Assembly (NCBI GenBank): GCA_000435195.1
Contig: FR880281.1
Coordinates: forward strand, 7,947 to 18,157
Source of the DNA: Clostridium sp. CAG:169
GTDB lineage: Bacteria > Bacillota > Clostridia > Oscillospirales > Ruminococcaceae
Length of the DNA stretch: 10,211 bases
Direction: 5' to 3'
In this document: positions 7,301 to 10,211 of the stretch, piece after piece
Layout of the letters: each line of letters begins with the position of its first letter
Position numbering within the stretch: the stretch's first letter is position 1
Notes under the pieces: generated by a model
The model's database searches: none
The model's input: the letters and a program-made list of their open reading frames with translations, nothing else
Told to the model about the DNA's origin: nothing
Program-made: the position numbers and the translations under genes

Positions 7301-7530
7301 AAGCTGGACACAGTTTCGCGCTTTGGCTTTATATAAAACAGCAGTTTCAGCACACGGCAATCGCTTTCGTTATCACACTCGCTCGACACTTTGAAACCAA
7401 CGTTTTCGTCCACCTGTTTTAAAAGGTGGTGGTGTATGGCGCATGCCGCAGCGGGCGGAACCTTATCGTTTCAGCGCATTTTGGAAAGCTTGAAAATTGA
7501 TTTCAAGTAGAGAGTATCCCTTAAAAATCA
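7292..7530 (+). repeat. mosaic hairpin-rich intergenic repeat, copy B
   Basis: The palindrome CCGGCTT-G-AAGCTGG (7293-7307, one G-T pair) and the central module match copy A exactly over 137 bases. The CCACCT hairpin (7410-7429) follows. The CCAA..TTGG hairpin of copies A and C is missing as an 18-base unit. The CGCA-loop stem is CGCATGC/GCGGGCG (7440-7457). A tail shared with copy C follows (7458 onward), with a 7-bp hairpin CTTGAAA/TTTCAAG (7489-7507), ending near AAAAATCA (7523-7530). Confidence 0.9.
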
Positions 7531-7540
7531 AAACCCAAAC

Positions 7541-7573
7541 AAAAAGTCCATCCCGATAGGGATGGACTTTTTT
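7541..7573. terminator. bidirectional intrinsic terminator between the convergent PucR and M42 genes
   Basis: A perfect 14-bp stem (7541-7554 with 7559-7572) has a GATA loop, five As on the left flank and six Ts on the right. It is 17 bases beyond the M42 stop on the minus strand and would also end plus-strand transcripts coming from the PucR gene through repeats A and B. Confidence 0.92.
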
Positions 7574-7589
7574 ACTTGCGTTGATTTTA

Positions 7590-8642
7590 TTACTTCTTGC
7601 AGCCCAGGTAGAGCAGGATCAGGTTGATGGTGCTCTCCAAAGCGGAGTAATGGGTGCGCTCCATACCATGAGAAGCATGAACGCCAGGACCGATCAGTGC
7701 GCCCTTGACGTTGTTGCCGCCATGCAGGGTTGCACCGACATCCGAGCCGTATCTTGGGTAAATATCGACTGCGTATTTCAGACCGTTTTCTTTTGCCAGC
7801 TCGATGAGCTTGCTGGTCATCAGGTAATCGTATGGACCACCGGAGTCTTTTGCACAGATGGATACATCATACTCGGTGCAGGTCAGATCCAGACCAATGC
7901 AGCCCATGTCAACGGCAATTACTTCGCGGACATCGGATGGAACATAGGATGCGCCGTGACCAACCTCTTCAAAGACAGAGATAAAGAATTTGGTCTTGTA
8001 CTGTGGTTTCAGACCTTTATCCTTCATCATCTTCAAAACGGTCAGCAGACAAGCAACGCTGCCCTTGTCGTCGATGAAACGGGATTTGAGGAAGCCACTT
8101 TCGGTGACAACTGTCTTTGGATCATAGCAGATGTAGTCGCCTACCTGGATACCCAGATTGAGGACGTCTTCTTTGCTGTGAACCTGTTCGTCGATGCGGA
8201 CCATCATGCTGTCCTCTTCTCTGGTTCTGCTGGCTGCATCTGGATGAACGTGTACAGCTGCGCTTTCGCACAGGATGGTGCCGGTGTAAACTCTGCCATC
8301 TCTGGTGTGGATGCGGCAGTATTCACCGTCGAGGGTCGGCATGATTGGACCACCGATTTTGGTGAATTTGAGGTTGCCGTCTGCTGTAATGGAACGAACC
8401 ATCAGACCAAGTGTGTCCACATGAGCGGACATCATAACGGTTCTGCTGTTGTCCTCACCTTCGATGGTGATGATGCCGCAGCCTTTTTCGATCTGCTCAA
8501 ACTGGTAACCCAGCTCGGTTGCGATCTTCTCTACTTCCTTTACTACTGCGTGATAATAGCCGCTTGGACTATCGATGCCAAAGATTTTTTTTACGGTGTC
8601 AAAAAGATATTCCTTGTATTCTGCTACCTGAAAAACATCCAT
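7590..8642 (-). CDS. M42 family metallopeptidase (glutamyl aminopeptidase/FrvX-like)
   Basis: A cytoplasmic, probably multimeric, two-metal aminopeptidase of 350 residues, normal in length, acting on short peptides. Expected metal and catalytic residues are present: H74 and D76 in SAHVDT, the bridging Asp in SRFIDDKGS (D191 or D192), the EE pair E225/E226 in SVFEEVGHGAS, and D245 in AVDMG. The last ligand should be a His in ASHGMERTH (323-331), most likely H331; this differs from the HSPVE end motif of classical TET/PepA enzymes and marks a clostridial subgroup, from memory. Mapping is by motif only. The ATG at 8642 has GGGAGG (8651-8656) 8 bases upstream. It is a single-gene unit with a promoter at 8671-8699 and a terminator at 7541-7573, flanked on both sides by repeat copies. 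Endoglucanase labels sometimes given to this family are not supported. Confidence 0.94.
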   Translation of the reverse strand: MDVFQVAEYKEYLFDTVKKIFGIDSPSGYYHAVVKEVEKIATELGYQFEQIEKGCGIITIEGEDNSRTVMMSAHVDTLGLMVRSITADGNLKFTKIGGPIMPTLDGEYCRIHTRDGRVYTGTILCESAAVHVHPDAASRTREEDSMMVRIDEQVHSKEDVLNLGIQVGDYICYDPKTVVTESGFLKSRFIDDKGSVACLLTVLKMMKDKGLKPQYKTKFFISVFEEVGHGASYVPSDVREVIAVDMGCIGLDLTCTEYDVSICAKDSGGPYDYLMTSKLIELAKENGLKYAVDIYPRYGSDVGATLHGGNNVKGALIGPGVHASHGMERTHYSALESTINLILLYLGCKK

Positions 8643-8670
8643 GACTGATACCTCCCTGATTTTTTATTCA

Positions 8671-8699
8671 TTTATCGGAATTGCTCCGGTAAATTCCAA
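8671..8699 (-). promoter_or_regulatory. putative promoter of the M42 peptidase gene
   Basis: On the minus strand TTGGAA (8694-8699) is 17 bases from GATAAA (8671-8676); each matches 4 of 6 consensus bases. The leader would be about 25 bases. The -35 lies only 5 bases from the terminal palindrome of repeat C, so the repeat could affect it. Confidence 0.4.
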
Positions 8700-8704
8700 T
8701 TCTC

Positions 8705-8943
8705 GTCCGGCTTGAAGCCGGACACAGTTCGCCTACGGCGCAAAGACGGGTGGATTGAGAAAAATAAAATTTTCGTCCACCTTTTTTTAAAGGTGGTGGG
8801 TATCCAAAGGGCAAAGCCCTTGGCGCACGCCGCAGCGGGCGGAACCTTATCCTTTAAGCGCATTTTGGAAAACTTGAAAACTTTTTGCAAGTGAAAAAGT
8901 TTTCAAAAGCCAGGTGCGAGTAGAGACTCTCCCTCAAAAATCA
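8705..8943 (+). repeat. mosaic hairpin-rich intergenic repeat, copy C
   Basis: Starts with a 9+1+9 palindrome, GTCCGGCTT-G-AAGCCGGAC (8705-8723). The central module differs from A/B and is shorter, with a CGCC/GGCG hairpin (8730-8740); only its outer ends match. Then come CCACCTTT/AAAGGTGG (8777-8796), CCAA(A)GGGC/GCCCTTGG (8804-8823), the CGCA-loop stem CGCACGC/GCGGGCG (8824-8841), and the tail shared with B. Where B has a 7-bp hairpin, C has a 13-bp one, TTGAAAACTTTTT/AAAAAGTTTTCAA (8874-8906). Confidence 0.88.
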
Positions 8944-8960
8944 TCCGGTGGATGATTTTT
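8936..8960. terminator. hairpin with A/T flanks, likely terminator of the MATE gene
   Basis: A perfect 11-bp stem AAAAATCATCC/GGATGATTTTT (8936-8946 with 8950-8960) has a 3-base loop. On the minus strand it ends in five Ts and is the first terminator-like hairpin after the MATE gene, beyond repeat D. It may belong to the right end of repeat C, since copy B keeps only its left part (AAAAATCA). Confidence 0.6.
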
Positions 8961-8967
8961 GACAATA

Positions 8968-9061
8968 CCAGCTTGAAGCTGGACTCAGTTTCGCGCCTTG
9001 GTCTTGTACAAAACAGCAGTTTTAACACACGGCAACGCTTTCGTTATCGCACTCGCTTGAC
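8968..9061 (+). repeat. mosaic intergenic repeat, truncated copy D
   Basis: CCAGCTT-G-AAGCTGG (8968-8982) followed by a diverged version of the A/B central module, roughly ten substitutions and one single-base deletion by hand alignment. The copy stops within the module, near GCTTGAC, 10 bases before the MATE stop codon (9072-9074), and lacks all the downstream hairpins. Confidence 0.85.
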
Positions 9062-9071
9062 GTGATTCCAC

Positions 9072-10211
9072 TTAAACCTCGATGCGCGCCCATTTCCCGG
9101 TGCGGAAACGCATTCCGTTGAGCAAGCAGCGCATACACTGGTCGATGAACAGCGAGAACCACGCGCCGACCAGTCCCAGTCCGACCGGATAACACAGCAG
9201 CCATGCGCTGATTGGACGGATGATGGCAATGCTGATAAAGGCAGTGACCGCAATATATTTTGCATCCCCTGCTCCGCGCAGACAGCCGGTGTAGGAAAGC
9301 GCCGAGGTCTGAATGACGGTGGTCGCTGCAATAATCAGCATCAGCTGCCCTGCCTGCCGGATAATCTGCGGCTCGTTGGTGAACAAGCCGACCAACTGAT
9401 AGCGGAAAACCACAAAAAAGATTGCCAAGGCTCCCGAAATGCCATACAACAGGACCTTGTTGACCTTGACATACAACTTTGCCATATCGGGACGTTTGGC
9501 TCCCATCGACTGACCAACCAGTGATGCAATCGCAATGCTGAACCCATCTCCAAACGCAAAGGAGAGGTTGATGATGTTCATGCAGATCTGGTGGGTCGCA
9601 AACGCCATCGTGCCCAAGTTGGCAACGATTTTGACGTAGGTGAAAAATCCGATGCGCATAAAGACCTGCTCGATCAGCGCACTGTAAGAAATTCCCCAGA
9701 TGCTGCGCAGGCTTTCCTTGTCCGGTTTCCAGCCGGAGCGCAGATTCAGATGAAGATATGTATCATGCGGCAGCAACGAACGGATGGAAAGCAGGCAAGC
9801 CACTGTACTTCCCAGAATCGTGGCAATCGCCGCACCCTTGACTTCCAGTCTTGGAAAGCCTAAATTTCCCTGAATCAAAAGATAGTTAAAAATCAAATTG
9901 ATAAAGTTGGAGGTCAGGTTGGTGGTCATCGCAATGCGGGTATTTCCCACCCCTCGCTGGGCGGCATTGACCGTCAGTCCCACGCACATCGGCATAAATC
10001 CAATCATAATGATGCGGAAGTATTCGACTGCATACTCCATCGAGTCTGCCTGTGCGCCGGAAAACGCCATGATGGGTTCGGCAAAGGTGTAGCCAATCAT
10101 CGACAGCACCAGCGACAGACAAGCGGAAATCATCAGAGCCGAACGCAGACATTTCTGCGCTCCCTCCCTGTTCTCCTGCCCTCTACGACGAGCCACAACA
10201 GTAGTAACACC
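9072..10211 (-). CDS. MATE family efflux transporter, partial (N-terminus off the right edge)
   Basis: A polytopic inner-membrane exporter of the MATE/DinF-NorM superfamily, driven by Na+ or H+; the substrate is unknown. The window holds 379 residues through the natural stop; full proteins are about 450, so about 70 residues (roughly the first two membrane segments) are missing. The reading frame is open to the window edge, beginning GVTTVVARRRGQENREGAQK, the usual segment after the second helix; the GTG at 10196 is inside this segment and is not a start. Family features include GLTVNAAQRGVGNTRIAMTT (95-114), GAAIATILGSTVAC, the second-half GISYSALIEQVFMRIG, ASLVGQSMGAKRPDMAKLY and CLRGAGDAKYIAV. 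Ten or so hydrophobic segments are visible. Downstream lie repeat D and a terminator hairpin. It appears unrelated in function to the M42 gene, which has its own promoter. Confidence 0.95.
   Translation of the reverse strand, partial: GVTTVVARRRGQENREGAQKCLRSALMISACLSLVLSMIGYTFAEPIMAFSGAQADSMEYAVEYFRIIMIGFMPMCVGLTVNAAQRGVGNTRIAMTTNLTSNFINLIFNYLLIQGNLGFPRLEVKGAAIATILGSTVACLLSIRSLLPHDTYLHLNLRSGWKPDKESLRSIWGISYSALIEQVFMRIGFFTYVKIVANLGTMAFATHQICMNIINLSFAFGDGFSIAIASLVGQSMGAKRPDMAKLYVKVNKVLLYGISGALAIFFVVFRYQLVGLFTNEPQIIRQAGQLMLIIAATTVIQTSALSYTGCLRGAGDAKYIAVTAFISIAIIRPISAWLLCYPVGLGLVGAWFSLFIDQCMRCLLNGMRFRTGKWARIEV

Noticed and set aside
7077..7413. Two overlapping minus-strand open frames of 63 and 65 codons (7077-7268, 7216-7413)
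   Set aside because: They lie within repeats A and B. The frame over the shared module is broken in copy D by a one-base deletion and is replaced in copy C, and I identified no ribosome site for either. Such frames may be annotated as hypothetical proteins elsewhere but look spurious.
7581..8648. Plus-strand open frame of 355 codons opposite the M42 gene
   Set aside because: Antisense shadow of a well-supported metallopeptidase; it also starts just after a strong terminator with no ribosome site.
8672..8894. Open frames on both strands within repeat C (72 and 60 codons)
   Set aside because: They span hairpins of the repeat, have no family resemblance, and are not kept in copies A, B or D.
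6997..9061. CRISPR array
   Set aside because: The repeats are long, few, irregularly spaced and lack uniform spacers; no cas gene is present.
10194..10196. GTG as the start of the MATE gene
   Set aside because: The frame stays open to the window edge and the residues before it match the internal family segment, so the gene is truncated by the window.

Overview
The window looks like part of the chromosome of a mid-GC, low-complexity-rich member of the Clostridia, probably a gut-type Oscillospiraceae/Ruminococcaceae-like Firmicute. This is an inference from strong AGGAGG-type Shine-Dalgarno sites, TTGACA/TATAAT promoters, U-tract terminators, and gene families common in that group (MBOAT plus DHHW pair, DUF4358 lipoprotein, flavoredoxin-like protein, PucR regulator, M42 peptidase, MATE exporter). 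No rRNA, tRNA, CRISPR array, phage gene, transposase or insertion sequence is visible.

Layout, left to right. 1-643 (-) is the N-terminal two thirds of a Gfo/Idh/MocA-type oxidoreductase with its own promoter. 836-3478 (-) is a two-gene operon for a membrane-bound O-acyltransferase (MBOAT, AlgI-like, TTG start) and a translationally coupled DHHW/AlgX-like partner; together they probably add acyl groups to an extracellular or cell-wall glycan. 3759-4400 (-) is a DUF4358 lipoprotein and 4536-5096 (-) a flavin reductase-like protein. The latter is divergent from 5410-6996 (+), a PucR-family activator; the 313-base gap between them holds one promoter in each direction. 7590-8642 (-) is an M42 metallo-aminopeptidase, convergent with the PucR gene. 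9072-10211 (-) is a MATE exporter cut by the right edge.

The accessory feature is in the gaps around the M42 gene: four copies (A 6997-7191, B 7292-7530, C 8705-8943, D 8968-9061) of a mosaic, hairpin-rich intergenic repeat, all in the same orientation. A and B share 137 identical bases. Comparison of the copies shows compensatory base changes in at least two hairpins (a terminal palindrome and a CGCA-loop stem), G-U type intermediates in copy B, a hairpin kept at the same place with different sequence, and loss of one hairpin as an exact 18-base unit. I do not recognise the family; it behaves like a structured RNA or a REP/MITE-like element and is the best candidate here for something undescribed. 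The genes themselves are ordinary family members and do not form an obvious single pathway.
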